In this document: positions 28,469 through 37,783 of the stretch, piece by piece
Layout: every line of letters begins with the position of its first letter
How positions within the stretch are numbered: position 1 is the stretch's first letter
Source of the DNA: Kluyvera georgiana ATCC 51603
GTDB lineage: Bacteria; Pseudomonadota; Gammaproteobacteria; Enterobacterales; Enterobacteriaceae
Assembly (NCBI RefSeq): GCF_001654985.1
Contig: NZ_LXEU01000051.1
Span: forward strand, 1-64,000
DNA length: 64,000 bases
Reading direction: 5' to 3'
Made by a program: the position numbers and the translations under genes
Notes under the pieces: generated by a model
What the model saw: the letters and a program-made list of their open reading frames with translations, nothing else
Told to the model about the DNA's origin: nothing
Databases searched by the model: none

Positions 28469-29022
28469 CGTTTCAGAATCAGCCTGAGTTGGTTTTTAAG
28501 GGATGCCCGCAGTTCTTTGGGCATATCCGATTCCATGAGCTTCGGCAGCGCATCTCTAAATGCATTCGTCAGCGGTGTAGCCAGGGGAATGCTGACCACT
28601 TCAATCGGGTAGCGGGGTTTGGACGTTCGTCGCATGACATGCCAGCGCCCGTTCTTCAGTTGCTGAATAAAACCGCCCGGGAAACGAAAAGGGCCAATTC
28701 GCAATTCGCTATTGGCCCCTTTTTTATCCCGTTTTCGGCGTGATAATCGCACGCTGGCGGTCCCCAGTTTTATCGCCGGCAGATTACCCCGGTTAACCCG
28801 GATGAGCGCTCTAGGCTTTTTCGTCGTGGCACGCCTTATCCTGGCGCGTTGCTTCACCAGCTTTCTGGGAACACGGGTATCTTTCGACACCACCGCAACG
28901 CTTCGGCTAACAGCCCGGGTGGCCACACGGTTGACCGCCTGCGCCGAAGCGCGAGGAACTGCCGTGCTACTGATGCTGTTCAGGTTCGCCATAGCCTGTT
29001 CAAGCCCTTTTATCGACATCAC
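28465..29022 (-). CDS. Z: Minor tail protein (gpZ)
   Basis: 185 residues, Arg-rich, beginning MMSIKGLEQAMANLNSISST. In lambda gpZ positions the DNA end in the tail. ATGA overlap with U. Confidence 0.92.
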   Translation of the reverse strand: MMSIKGLEQAMANLNSISSTAVPRASAQAVNRVATRAVSRSVAVVSKDTRVPRKLVKQRARIRRATTKKPRALIRVNRGNLPAIKLGTASVRLSRRKRDKKGANSELRIGPFRFPGGFIQQLKNGRWHVMRRTSKPRYPIEVVSIPLATPLTNAFRDALPKLMESDMPKELRASLKNQLRLILKR

Positions 29023-29028
29023 ATCTCC

Positions 29029-29382
29029 TTAACGGCGACGGGTTGATGCGGGAGGAGAACCCGTCCCTAGCCAGATATGACAGGAGCCGCAATCATCCGG
29101 GCCAATACGTTCAACCCAGAAAGACTTTCCGTTAATATCCAGCGTGTCCAGCCGCGCCAGCTGCTCAATCGCGGCTGATTTCACAAACAGCGACGGGCTG
29201 GTCCCCTCGACACGGACGCCGGGGGTGGCGTAACCGATATTTTCCGGATCATCGAAAACGCCACTCAACGTAGCGCCAGAAATCGCGCCGGACGTTACCG
29301 TTGCCGAAGTCCCCATAACCTGCCGAATAGTGTCATCGGCCTGTGTTATTGCAGCATCAAAAAGGTTATCGAAATCAGCCAC
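29029..29382 (-). CDS. FII: Head-tail connector (gpFII)
   Basis: 117 residues, same length as lambda gpFII. MADFDNLFDAAITQADDTIR start. It forms the hexameric ring that joins the portal/W complex to the tail. Confidence 0.92.
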   Translation of the reverse strand: MADFDNLFDAAITQADDTIRQVMGTSATVTSGAISGATLSGVFDDPENIGYATPGVRVEGTSPSLFVKSAAIEQLARLDTLDINGKSFWVERIGPDDCGSCHIWLGTGSPPASTRRR

Positions 29383-29393
29383 ACCGCCCCCTG

Positions 29394-29798
29394 TTAGTGT
29401 TCGCGGACCAGTCCGAGCGCAACCAGGCTATCCGCATCCGTTGCTGTCACGCGGATCACCGTTCCCGCCTCCACAATAGAGACCGGTTCATCGCGGGTCG
29501 CGTGCAGCGCCTCAATGTGCAGCGTGACCAGCGTTTCGACAGCCACCAGCGCGTCATCAGTCCTGCCGGTTAACACCGTATTCGCTGGCGCCACAGGTTC
29601 TTCGGTGCCGGGTGATGTCGCTCCGTCACTCACGCCACCATTTTCAACGCCATCGGTATCCGTGCCGCCATCCAGTTCTTCCTCCAGCTCCGCAATGCGC
29701 ATTGAGAGCTCCTGAATGGTGCCACCGGTATTCACTTCCCGACCGAGCTGCACGCCAAGCTCATTAAGGCGTGCGATCAACTTTTCTTTTTCTGTCAT
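29394..29798 (-). CDS. FI: DNA packaging accessory protein (gpFI)
   Basis: 134 residues (lambda FI 132). N-terminal helix MTEKEKLIARLNELGVQLGR, an acidic/Gly/Thr linker and a C-terminal RVTATDADSLVALGLVREH segment. In lambda it stimulates terminase docking onto proheads. Confidence 0.9.
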   Translation of the reverse strand: MTEKEKLIARLNELGVQLGREVNTGGTIQELSMRIAELEEELDGGTDTDGVENGGVSDGATSPGTEEPVAPANTVLTGRTDDALVAVETLVTLHIEALHATRDEPVSIVEAGTVIRVTATDADSLVALGLVREH

Positions 29799-29817
29799 GA
29801 GAACAGCTCCGAAACAG

Positions 29818-29831
29818 GGCCCCGAAGGGCC
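29818..29831 (-). other. UUCG hairpin between E and FI
   Basis: Minus strand GGCCC-TTCG-GGGCC just after the capsid gene stop, without a U run. Confidence 0.6.
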
Positions 29832-29843
29832 ACAGAATGGAAA

Positions 29844-30869
29844 TCAGGCGAGTTTGACTGACACAAACGCATCCGGATCAGCCAGCAGCATCAGCGGTGC
29901 GGACTGGATCATGGTGAACTCACGCGCCGGGTCACCGGTTTGCACCCAGTTTTTCGGGTAACGCGCGGAGGCGTTAATACCTTCACGCTGGGCATCCACA
30001 TCCTGAATGCAGCCGTAAGTACGCAGCCCGCGCGCCTGGGTATTACCCAGTACCATGCTCAAATCCGGCAGGTAGTTCTTTTTGGTGTCGTTTTCAATGT
30101 ACTGCCCGGAGTAAACGACAATGGCCACGTCGCCATACATCCCCTTATAGGAGACGGCTTCGCCCAGATCCTTCAGCGCCGTTTCCAGTTCAGAGTTAGA
30201 GCCACGACGGGTGTCGAGCTTCTCTTTTACCGCCTTGAACGAACGGAACAATGCCCAGCCTTTCGGATCAAAGACGATGATATTGACCACACCGCTGGCG
30301 TTCAGCGCGTAGGCTTCAATATCGTCAGTAGGGTCATAGGTTTCTTTGTCACGACCGCTCCAGGACGCGGCACCGACCTGAATGATGTTGTTGCCGGCGC
30401 TGCGCCCCATATCCACCTCAACCGGTTCAAACGCTTCACCGGTCATGGTGTATTTACCGTTGAGGACGGCAGCAACGGCCTGCTTCTCCTCAACCTGGGC
30501 AATTGCCAGTTCTTCATCCTTCATGTTCTGCAGGATAATGCGACGGCGACGGTAGGCCGGGTCAGCCAGGTTTTGCGGATCTTCATCTGGCAGGCGACGC
30601 AGCGTCATCTGCGGGTTTACTTCATGCTTCGGCTTGACGTAACCCGGCGTAAACTCAGACGTTGCACCGCCGCGGGAACGGATGACCTTGCCGGAAACAA
30701 CAGGCGAAACGTACAGCGCCATGTTGACCATGCCCGGGATCTGCGACAGATAGACCTTCTCAGTGCTGAAGGGGTAGCTTTCACGGAAGAAGATGCGCAG
30801 GAAAAGCGGGTCAAACTTGAATTTCTTCTCATTGACCGCCAGAAGTTGGGCTGTAGTGTAAATTGACAT
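29844..30869 (-). CDS. E: Major capsid protein (gpE)
   Basis: 341 residues, the exact lambda gpE length. MSIYTTAQLLAVNEKKFKFD and FLRIFFRESYPFSTEKVYL are characteristic of lambda-type HK97-fold capsid proteins. Forms the T=7 shell. Confidence 0.96.
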   Translation of the reverse strand: MSIYTTAQLLAVNEKKFKFDPLFLRIFFRESYPFSTEKVYLSQIPGMVNMALYVSPVVSGKVIRSRGGATSEFTPGYVKPKHEVNPQMTLRRLPDEDPQNLADPAYRRRRIILQNMKDEELAIAQVEEKQAVAAVLNGKYTMTGEAFEPVEVDMGRSAGNNIIQVGAASWSGRDKETYDPTDDIEAYALNASGVVNIIVFDPKGWALFRSFKAVKEKLDTRRGSNSELETALKDLGEAVSYKGMYGDVAIVVYSGQYIENDTKKNYLPDLSMVLGNTQARGLRTYGCIQDVDAQREGINASARYPKNWVQTGDPAREFTMIQSAPLMLLADPDAFVSVKLA

Positions 30870-30882
30870 AGATTTTTCCCGT

Positions 30883-30906
30883 AAAAAAAGCCGCGATGGC
30901 GGCTTC
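30883..30906 (-). terminator. Intrinsic terminator between D and E
   Basis: Minus strand AGCCGC-CATC-GCGGCTTTTTTT, 14 bases before the E start codon, within the late operon. Confidence 0.8.
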
Positions 30907-30936
30907 TATGGATGATGGTTGCAGTTCAGAAAAGGG

Positions 30937-31269
30937 TCAGACGATGCTGATGGCTGTACCCGCAAATGCGTTGCGCTTGATGTTTTCATCCGTCACCGCA
31001 TCCGGCCAGAGCACATCTTCAATACGGAATGATCCGGACTTATAGAATGCCAGCTCGGTGCTGCTCTGATCCGCAGTCACCGCCAGAACGCCGCAGGCGG
31101 CCCCCGCATGCTGACCATCCCAGACCGTAAGTTTGCCGGAAGTGACATCCAGCATCAGTGGCGTCATCGCCGGTGTTGCCGCCGTCAGTTCGCCAGGGGC
31201 ATAACCGGTATGCGCCGGATCACTGTTCCCGAGGGGCTGGCTGTGTGTAAATTGTTCAGTGTTAGACAT
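30937..31269 (-). CDS. D: Capsid decoration protein (gpD)
   Basis: 110 residues, same as lambda gpD. Contains [20 protein letters not shown] and [20 protein letters not shown]. Trimers stabilise the expanded capsid during genome packaging. Confidence 0.95.
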   Translation of the reverse strand: MSNTEQFTHSQPLGNSDPAHTGYAPGELTAATPAMTPLMLDVTSGKLTVWDGQHAGAACGVLAVTADQSSTELAFYKSGSFRIEDVLWPDAVTDENIKRNAFAGTAISIV

Positions 31270-31278
31270 GTTGACCTC

Positions 31279-31689
31279 TTAAACAGGCGTATTTAACAAA
31301 TCGTCACCCGCATCAGCAGATGAACTCCCTGCCGCTACGGTGCCGGGTGCGGTTTCCATCAGACGATCCAGCGCGGTATCCGTGCGGGCCTGAGCACTCA
31401 GAGGCGCGGCGGCAAGAATGCGCTGTGCACTTTCCACCGTCATGCCTGGCGTTTCAGCCAGTGCACGCGCCTGTGATTCGCGTCCTTTTGCCTCTTCACA
31501 GTTCAGGATCCCCATAATGCGACCATTTTCAGCAGCGACCGCCGCCGCGACCTGGCTGCTCACATCAACAGATGCAGTGGTTGCAGGGTCAACCACCACA
31601 GCGGGTGCGTCAGCGGTGGCCACGGGCTGGTTAGCAGCAGCGGTTGCTGCTGGTTGAGTGGTATCTGCGGATGCAGTAGTACCTTTCAT
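31279..31689 (-). CDS. Nu3: Internal-start scaffold protein (Nu3-type), same frame as C
   Basis: A perfect AGGAGG site (complement of 31694-31699) lies 4 bases before an in-frame ATG at codon 311 of gene C, giving a 136-residue product. It starts with an Ala/Thr/Gln-rich stretch (MKGTTASADTTQPAATAAAN) and has a helical C terminus, as in lambda Nu3, the scaffold nested in C. Confidence 0.8.
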   Translation of the reverse strand: MKGTTASADTTQPAATAAANQPVATADAPAVVVDPATTASVDVSSQVAAAVAAENGRIMGILNCEEAKGRESQARALAETPGMTVESAQRILAAAPLSAQARTDTALDRLMETAPGTVAAGSSSADAGDDLLNTPV

Positions 31690-32619
31690 GCTTCCTCCTC
31701 GGGAAATCATCGTTCGTTTGTTAATTGCATCGCGCATAACATTCAGCGCATCCATGTTGTTGACCAGCTGCTCCGCCAGCCCGTTGTCTACTGATTCCTG
31801 GCCTGAAAACACAGCCGCTTCAGTATCCAGAACGGCCTGGACCGACATGCCGGTATAACCCGCCACCTTTTCAGCGAACATCTGCCGGGTGGCGTCAATG
31901 CGCGCCTGAAAATCTGCGCGAACTTCTTTGGGTAATTTCTCGTAGGGGTTCCCGTCCACCTTATGTTCGCCGCTGTAAATCAGCGTGACCTCGACACCGC
32001 TGGTTTTCAGGGCAGCGCCGTAATTGCTATGGGCCATCATGACCCCGATGGATCCCGTTCTGGCCGTCTGTGTCACAAGCCGGCGCGAGGCCGCACTGGC
32101 AATCAGCTGGCCTGCGCTGCAGTTCATATCGTTGGCCAGCGCCCAGATGGGTTTGATATCACGCATACGGGCAATAATGTCCGCACAGTCAAAAGCCCCC
32201 GCCACCATTCCGCCGGGGGTGTCCATATCCAGAAGGATGCCGTCAACACCCGGATCACTGATGGCCTGCTGAAGACGGGCGATAATGCCGTTGTAACCCG
32301 TCATCCCCGAATATGGCTGGAGAGCGCGGGTTTTACTGACCAGAGTCCCGGATACCGGCAGCACCGCGATCCCGTTAGTGACCTGATAGCTTCGTGCCGG
32401 TTTTGGCCCCATGTCTTCATCGTCACCAAAGAGCGCCAGCGGTTCAGCCATCTGCTCAGCACCAAGCGTCACGCCAGACACGGTGTCGGTCAGGCGGGTA
32501 ATACCCAGCTGACCAGCAAGCGCGCAAAAGAAAACCCGCGCATAGGCGGGTTCAAGTAATAGCGGCTCATTGAAAGCCATACTGGCGATGTGCGGGAGAT
32601 TACGCAGCTCGGGCGTCAT
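31279..32619 (-). CDS. C: S49-family prohead protease (gpC)
   Basis: 446 residues. Serine peptidase of the SppA/ClpP fold: LDMDTPGGMVAGAFDC, MNCSAGQLIASAAS and RTGSIGVMMAHSNYG. It processes the portal and scaffold during prohead maturation. The ATG at 32617-32619 follows AGGAGG; an ATG at 32634 lies inside that site and is rejected. The C-terminal third doubles as scaffold. Confidence 0.93.
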   Translation of the reverse strand: MTPELRNLPHIASMAFNEPLLLEPAYARVFFCALAGQLGITRLTDTVSGVTLGAEQMAEPLALFGDDEDMGPKPARSYQVTNGIAVLPVSGTLVSKTRALQPYSGMTGYNGIIARLQQAISDPGVDGILLDMDTPGGMVAGAFDCADIIARMRDIKPIWALANDMNCSAGQLIASAASRRLVTQTARTGSIGVMMAHSNYGAALKTSGVEVTLIYSGEHKVDGNPYEKLPKEVRADFQARIDATRQMFAEKVAGYTGMSVQAVLDTEAAVFSGQESVDNGLAEQLVNNMDALNVMRDAINKRTMISRGGSMKGTTASADTTQPAATAAANQPVATADAPAVVVDPATTASVDVSSQVAAAVAAENGRIMGILNCEEAKGRESQARALAETPGMTVESAQRILAAAPLSAQARTDTALDRLMETAPGTVAAGSSSADAGDDLLNTPV

Positions 32620-34192
32620 CGTTCGCCTCCTCATTTGATTTCTTCAGTCCAGACTCAAAGGCAGAAGCCGCCCAGGCTGGAGGTTTTAGACCAGCAGCGC
32701 GACGTTCCATCGTTTCACGTACCTGCTGCGAAAATATTTCCTGATAGTCATCTCCGCGCTTGGCACACTCCTTCTCATAAGTGCTCAGACCGGCCTCAAT
32801 GAGCATGACGGCCTCCTGCACTTCCTTCAGCCCATCTATCGCCATACGGCCTGAGCCTATCCAGTTAGCATTGCCCCAGGCTGTTCTCGCCTCCTGAAAA
32901 CTGAATCGTGATCTGGATGGCAACGTCACCACCCGGCGGACAATGGCCTCCTCCAGCCAGCACACAAACATCTGACAGGCCTGTCGGGCTGCCACGAACT
33001 TGCGACGGCCCATAAAGAACGCCCAGGACTCGTTCGCGCTGGCGCGTGCAGTGGAGTAGCTCATCTGCGAATAGTTGCGCGAAAGCTGCTCATACGACAC
33101 CCCCAGACCTGCTGCGATATAACGCAGCAGTGATTGCTCGAACGTCGAAAAACCGTTGTCCGTATCCTGTGCTGACTGAAGATTCAGGGAATCACCCGGC
33201 ATGAGGTGAGGAACCTTCGCACCACCAAGGCGAACCGGCGCCGCGGTATAATACGAGGCCATTTCACCCAGCCAGCCCGTCATCTTGCTCTGCTGGTCTT
33301 TGCTGTCAGAGCCGAGAATAAAGTCCATCGCGGTTTGCGTATCCAGCTCACTTTCAATCGTTGCCGCATACATCGCCTTAACGATAGCGCTCTGGAGCTG
33401 CGTATTTTGCAGCGTATCAAGCATTTTCATTTGCTCCATGACGCTGTAAAACACGTTGGCACCGCGCGTCTGTCCATCCTCCAGCGGTTCAAATACATGG
33501 ATAAAGGACGGACGGCCGCCGGGCAGCTCACGCGGAATGTAGGACCATTTCTGCGCCATCCATCCCGGATATCCGTCCTCGCTGACGTAATAGCCCAGTG
33601 CGGCGCCACCGTCGTTGGTTCTGACACCAGCCCGACAGTTTCGCGTGTCTCCGGCATTATTGGGGTTGCTGATGCGTTTCGGGCTGACCATCTTGAACTG
33701 TGTCCGGAAGAGCCGCGTTGAATCACTGTCCCAGGTGGGCTGGACACACAGCTCGCCGTTAAATGCATGAGTCGCGACACCTTCGCGGATCATCATCGTA
33801 AACGTCCGCTTGCGCTCAGCATCGATCCCGCAAAAATCATCTTCAGCATACTCATACCAGGCGGCCTCCACCTCCCTGGCAAATGCGCGGCTTTCTTCTT
33901 CTTTGATACCGAGATAACGCCAGCTCGGGCAGTAACTCAGTCGGAAGAAGGAACCGACAATGTGATCCTGATGAAGCTGCACGGCGTTTGCCGCATAACC
34001 ATTATTTCGAACCAGATCGTCTGCTCGCGCATTACCACGGGATAAATTAGGCAATAACGCAGCATCCGCGCTTTCGCTCGGTGGGTTCCAGGCGCGTAAC
34101 TGGCCGCCAAAGCCACCAGCACCACCGTGATACCCGGCGTAGTCCCGCAATGCGGTTTTACCGTCCGGCCCTAACAAAGCAGGTGTTTTCAT
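32600..34192 (-). CDS. B: Portal protein (gpB)
   Basis: 530 residues (lambda gpB 533). [20 protein letters not shown] start and [25 protein letters not shown] central motif. Dodecameric ring through which DNA is packaged. Overlaps gpC at its 3' end and W at its 5' end. Confidence 0.96.
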   Translation of the reverse strand: MKTPALLGPDGKTALRDYAGYHGGAGGFGGQLRAWNPPSESADAALLPNLSRGNARADDLVRNNGYAANAVQLHQDHIVGSFFRLSYCPSWRYLGIKEEESRAFAREVEAAWYEYAEDDFCGIDAERKRTFTMMIREGVATHAFNGELCVQPTWDSDSTRLFRTQFKMVSPKRISNPNNAGDTRNCRAGVRTNDGGAALGYYVSEDGYPGWMAQKWSYIPRELPGGRPSFIHVFEPLEDGQTRGANVFYSVMEQMKMLDTLQNTQLQSAIVKAMYAATIESELDTQTAMDFILGSDSKDQQSKMTGWLGEMASYYTAAPVRLGGAKVPHLMPGDSLNLQSAQDTDNGFSTFEQSLLRYIAAGLGVSYEQLSRNYSQMSYSTARASANESWAFFMGRRKFVAARQACQMFVCWLEEAIVRRVVTLPSRSRFSFQEARTAWGNANWIGSGRMAIDGLKEVQEAVMLIEAGLSTYEKECAKRGDDYQEIFSQQVRETMERRAAGLKPPAWAASAFESGLKKSNEEANDDARAA

Positions 34193-34395
34193 GCGTAAAA
34201 TCCTGCCGGTCCCCGGCGTCGTTGAGTAATGCCAATCTGTGATTCAAGTTCGGCAATGTATTTTTTCAGGTCGGTTACGGAGGTGGCGGTGAACTCAACC
34301 CGCCGGCCGTCCTTTTGCACCGTTGCCACCCGCTTTCCCATCATGAGGTCATGCAACGCAGCGCGGGCGGCATCCAGATCGGTCTGTGTCGCCAT
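34189..34395 (-). CDS. W: Head-tail joining protein (gpW)
   Basis: 68 residues, the lambda gpW length: [20 protein letters not shown] and [19 protein letters not shown]. Binds below the portal before FII. Confidence 0.95.
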   Translation of the reverse strand: MATQTDLDAARAALHDLMMGKRVATVQKDGRRVEFTATSVTDLKKYIAELESQIGITQRRRGPAGFYA

Positions 34396-36317
34396 TATTC
34401 GTCTCCAGATAATGCCCGGGCATAATCCGCCAGGGTCTTGTTATGGGTTCGCCCCCCTTCTTCCTCCAGCAAACTGGCCAGAAGAGAATCGAGATTTAAC
34501 TGCCAGCGCGAAATACTGATCCGAAGCGCAGCCAGCGCATAAACGAAACAGTCCAGCGCCTCGTTTCGTCGCTTTTTGCTGTCCCAGAGGATCTTCTTCT
34601 TACCGTCCACCCATTTTTCAACCTGCTCCTCAGCGGTGAGCTGCTGTGCTTCAGCCAGGTCGTAAACGTCGGGGTTGTTTGGGAAATGCACAGCACCGGC
34701 GAGGGGTTCATCACCATCTGGCTGCAGGGTAAAGCGGTTATAGATTTGCTCTTTCGCTGTGTCCGTCCCGACTTCCGTCAGATACACGCCGTTCTTGTTC
34801 CGTTTGCGTGGCATGCTGGCCACAGGTTTGCCATAAACAGAGGCCCCTTTGATGGGGATAAGACGAAACAGGCCGTGCTTTTTCGAACGGTTGTATACGA
34901 TGGTTGGATCGATACCGCCGATATCCCAGCAAATACGGGATATCGACATTTCAACGCCATTTTTTCGGGTGTATGCCCTGTTTATGGCCTCATCCACCCT
35001 GATGAGGGTAGCTTCATCATCATGTCGTCCCATGATGATCTGCCGGTCAATCAGCCAGCTTTCTTCACCCGGCCCCCATCCCCAGACGCGCATCTCATAG
35101 CGGTCAAGCTGTGAGTCAATGCCAGCGGTCAGGTAGGCCACCCGGTCAGGTACTGAGGCAGAAAAGTGTTCTTTCCTTTCCGCCATCACGTCCGCATCCG
35201 GGCGTTCGCCAATCTTCGGTTCCCATGTCTCACCCAGCGTGGTATTCACGAAGGTTTTACGCTTACCGGTATCCCCTTTCGTCTTGATCCAGTCTTTTAC
35301 TATCTGCACCCAGGTGGTAAACGGGCTGTATGCTGTCCATATGTGGAAAGTGACGCTGTCTGGCGGTTCAATGTCGGTGCCAGAGGACGCAAACCAGTTC
35401 AGTCCATCGCGTGTCCAGATCCCCGTCTCGTCGCAGATATAGCGCGCCTGCGAGAAATCCAGCTCCTGCTGCTTAATGACGCAGGCGTTATGCTCGCAGA
35501 GGTAAAAAACGCTGGCCGGTTCGCCAGGCATCCACTTAAACCCGAATGGCGTTTCCTTATCGCCAAACTTCAGATATTGCTCTTCCCCACAATGAGGGCA
35601 GGCAACGTGAAAACGCATAAAATGCCCGGACTCACTCGCGGCACGCTCAATCTGGCAGGTTCCCTTTAGCTTTGGCGTGGAGCCACGGATTGACTTCGGC
35701 CAGACGGAGCCCTCAATACGTTTATCACCGAGGAAGGTGGGCGAGCCCTCTTTCTCAATATCTTCATCAAATGCTGCCAGCTCATCGTAGCCGGCGACAT
35801 CAACCGATTTCTCACGGTAGTTTTTCGCCGCCTTACCGCCCAGACACCAGAAGCCGCGACCGTTGGAAAAGCGCTTCATGCTGAGCGTATTGTCGCGGTT
35901 CTTTTTGCCGTACCACGGCGCAAGTGACAAAAGAGAAGGGATATCACGGATAGTGGGCTCAACATGAGACTTCATGAAGTTCTCAGCATCGCCATCGGTT
36001 GGCAGCCAGATCAGCGAATTGCGCTGTTTGTGTTCGATAAAGTACGCATACACGCCGAGCAGCATTTTCGAGTAGCCAACACGGGCAGATTTAACGACAT
36101 TCACCTCTCGGATATAGTCGTTGCCCATGGCGTTCATAATGGCTATCTGGAAAGGAAGCGTAACCCAGCGCCCTTCCTGATACGCTGACTCTTTAGGGAG
36201 ATAATAATGCGCATCAGCCCATTCAACAGCTGTCAGTGGTTCAGGCCGAAATAGCGAACGGAGCCCTGCCTGAGCAGAGTACCGCAGCCCCTTAATCTGA
36301 CTGTTCGATATATTCAC
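34395..36317 (-). CDS. A: Terminase large subunit (gpA)
   Basis: 640 residues against 641 in lambda, with near-identical blocks such as [20 protein letters not shown] (ATPase region) and the C-terminal nuclease domain cutting at cos. Packages DNA and makes the cohesive ends. Overlaps the end of Nu1, as in lambda. Confidence 0.97.
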   Translation of the reverse strand: MNISNSQIKGLRYSAQAGLRSLFRPEPLTAVEWADAHYYLPKESAYQEGRWVTLPFQIAIMNAMGNDYIREVNVVKSARVGYSKMLLGVYAYFIEHKQRNSLIWLPTDGDAENFMKSHVEPTIRDIPSLLSLAPWYGKKNRDNTLSMKRFSNGRGFWCLGGKAAKNYREKSVDVAGYDELAAFDEDIEKEGSPTFLGDKRIEGSVWPKSIRGSTPKLKGTCQIERAASESGHFMRFHVACPHCGEEQYLKFGDKETPFGFKWMPGEPASVFYLCEHNACVIKQQELDFSQARYICDETGIWTRDGLNWFASSGTDIEPPDSVTFHIWTAYSPFTTWVQIVKDWIKTKGDTGKRKTFVNTTLGETWEPKIGERPDADVMAERKEHFSASVPDRVAYLTAGIDSQLDRYEMRVWGWGPGEESWLIDRQIIMGRHDDEATLIRVDEAINRAYTRKNGVEMSISRICWDIGGIDPTIVYNRSKKHGLFRLIPIKGASVYGKPVASMPRKRNKNGVYLTEVGTDTAKEQIYNRFTLQPDGDEPLAGAVHFPNNPDVYDLAEAQQLTAEEQVEKWVDGKKKILWDSKKRRNEALDCFVYALAALRISISRWQLNLDSLLASLLEEEGGRTHNKTLADYARALSGDE

Positions 36318-36837
36318 TCAGCAACTCCGGTATTATTTCATCCAGCGCAGCTGCCTTGTTCATGGCTTTAATGATGTCCTTCTTCAGGAAATCAATGTGC
36401 CGGTTTTCCAGTTCGGGGAAACGCCGCTGAACTGATAGAGGAACGCCATCGAGGATACTGGCTATTTCTCCGGCCACCCGCGATAACACGAACGTGCAGA
36501 ATGCGGTTTCCACCACCTCAGCGGTGTCTTTTGCATTTTTCAATTCCTGCGTGTCGGCCTGCGCCCTGATAAGTCGGTGACGCTCATAATCTATCGTGCC
36601 GGGTTGAAGATCCGACTCCGAAGCAATCCGCAAATCCTCGACTTCTTTCCGCAACTTCTCATTTTCAATTGCGGCATCACGGGCGGAATACCACTCAATA
36701 ACCGCCGCAGAATCATAGAGCACCTCATTACCTTTTCCGCCACCACGGGCAACTGGCATCCCCTGATCCTGCCAGTTCTGAATGGTGCGAACACTGACGC
36801 CAAAAATCTCAGAGAGGCGTTTTTTGTTTACCTCCAT
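36292..36837 (-). CDS. Nu1: Terminase small subunit (Nu1)
   Basis: 181 residues, as in lambda. N-terminal winged helix MEVNKKRLSEIFGVSVRTIQ binds cosB, the C-terminal half contacts gpA. Starts just downstream of the cosB sites. Confidence 0.97.
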   Translation of the reverse strand: MEVNKKRLSEIFGVSVRTIQNWQDQGMPVARGGGKGNEVLYDSAAVIEWYSARDAAIENEKLRKEVEDLRIASESDLQPGTIDYERHRLIRAQADTQELKNAKDTAEVVETAFCTFVLSRVAGEIASILDGVPLSVQRRFPELENRHIDFLKKDIIKAMNKAAALDEIIPELLSEYIEQSD

Positions 36838-37194
36838 GGCTCACTCCATGCGCAAAACAGAGAAAGGAAACGACATCGAGTAATTTGCCTGTTATCGGAC
36901 TCTGCCGCTTCCTTTCTTTTCAGGGGGTATTTTCAGTAAAAACAGGCAATTAGCTAGAAGAAGAACGGAAACGACTAAAACCGAAAAAATCTCATAAATA
37001 GCGAAAATCTGCGCGGACGCCGCCCCGTAGCGCACCGATATGCCGGAAAGGACCCTCAAACGATAATAAATATCACTTACATTATGACATTGACGGTTTC
37101 TACTTTCACAAAGTCCGCCAACTAAGCTGGCATTCGCGTGTCAGGTATACAAAAATGCCCACCTAAGTGGGCATCCTATGAATTGTTGACCTTC
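36838..37194. other. cos region (cosB sites, cosN, cosQ side)
   Basis: No gene. R-type Nu1 sites: CGTTTCCTTTCT as complement of 36861-36872 (R1), CGTTTCCGTTCT as complement of 36962-36973 (R2), and GCTTCCTTTCT on the plus strand at 36907-36917 (R3-like). The stretch 36985-37010 is close to the sequence right of lambda cosN (TTTTCGCTATTTATGA). Confidence 0.85.
37014..37025 (-). other. cosN, cohesive-end nicking site
   Basis: Minus strand CTACG/GGGCGGCGTCCG/CGCAG, compared with lambda TTACG/GGGCGGCGACCT/CGCGG. The predicted 12-base 5' overhang is GGGCGGCGTCCG, differing from lambda at two positions. Confidence 0.88.
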
Positions 37195-37386
37195 TCAATT
37201 TAGGAAATGAATCAAGCCAGGATTAACCGTTACAACCTTCCCGTTATCCATTTCAACTAATGCCTGTTCACATACATAAGGATGATTACTTTCGTCAAAA
37301 AACCTTATCGGAGCAAACTTTATAAATGTTCCTTCCTCCTGCTCATACGCATCAACTATTCGACAACGACGAGTTTTTTCAGACAT
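37195..37386 (-). CDS. Small phage protein of unknown function (63 aa)
   Basis: Acidic protein starting MSEKTRRCRIVDAYEQEEGT. A strong AAGGAGAT site precedes the ATG. It stands alone just beyond cosQ, with low G+C, and is not part of the lambda core set. No family recognised. Confidence 0.65.
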   Translation of the reverse strand: MSEKTRRCRIVDAYEQEEGTFIKFAPIRFFDESNHPYVCEQALVEMDNGKVVTVNPGLIHFLN

Positions 37387-37783
37387 TCATCTATCTCCTT
37401 TATTAGCCGAGATTTTATAATAGCTAAGATTTATCCTAATGGATCGCTACTACCTTGTTTTAGGCTGCTCCTGACAGTTTTTTCCATACTTTTTATACGT
37501 CAGAATTTCCCTTTTAGTCGGCTATCCATAGCGGCAACATCCAAGCTCATGATTATGAACATTTTTAAATTATTCGACATCTATGCATAATCATCTCTAA
37601 CGAGCTCAATAACATGAGCACATGATGGTGATAACCTTGGTTCCGAAAAACTAGGCGTTTCCCGTGGCAAGCGCCCTGTCGAGAGGTTCCATCAAAAATG
37701 AAAAGGATAAGAAGAAGATGACCTGTCAAAAAAAACCACCGACATATATCAGTGGTTCATTTTTAATTACGACAATTAGCTAT
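37387..37783. other. AT-rich gap between the 63-aa gene and the accessory pair
   Basis: Contains the terminator of the accessory pair at 37728-37756. I see no convincing gene on either strand. Confidence 0.6.
37728..37756 (-). terminator. Terminator of the two-gene accessory locus
   Basis: Minus strand AACCACTGA-TATATG-TCGGTGGTTTTTTTT, 28 bases after the stop of the 430-aa gene. Confidence 0.85.
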
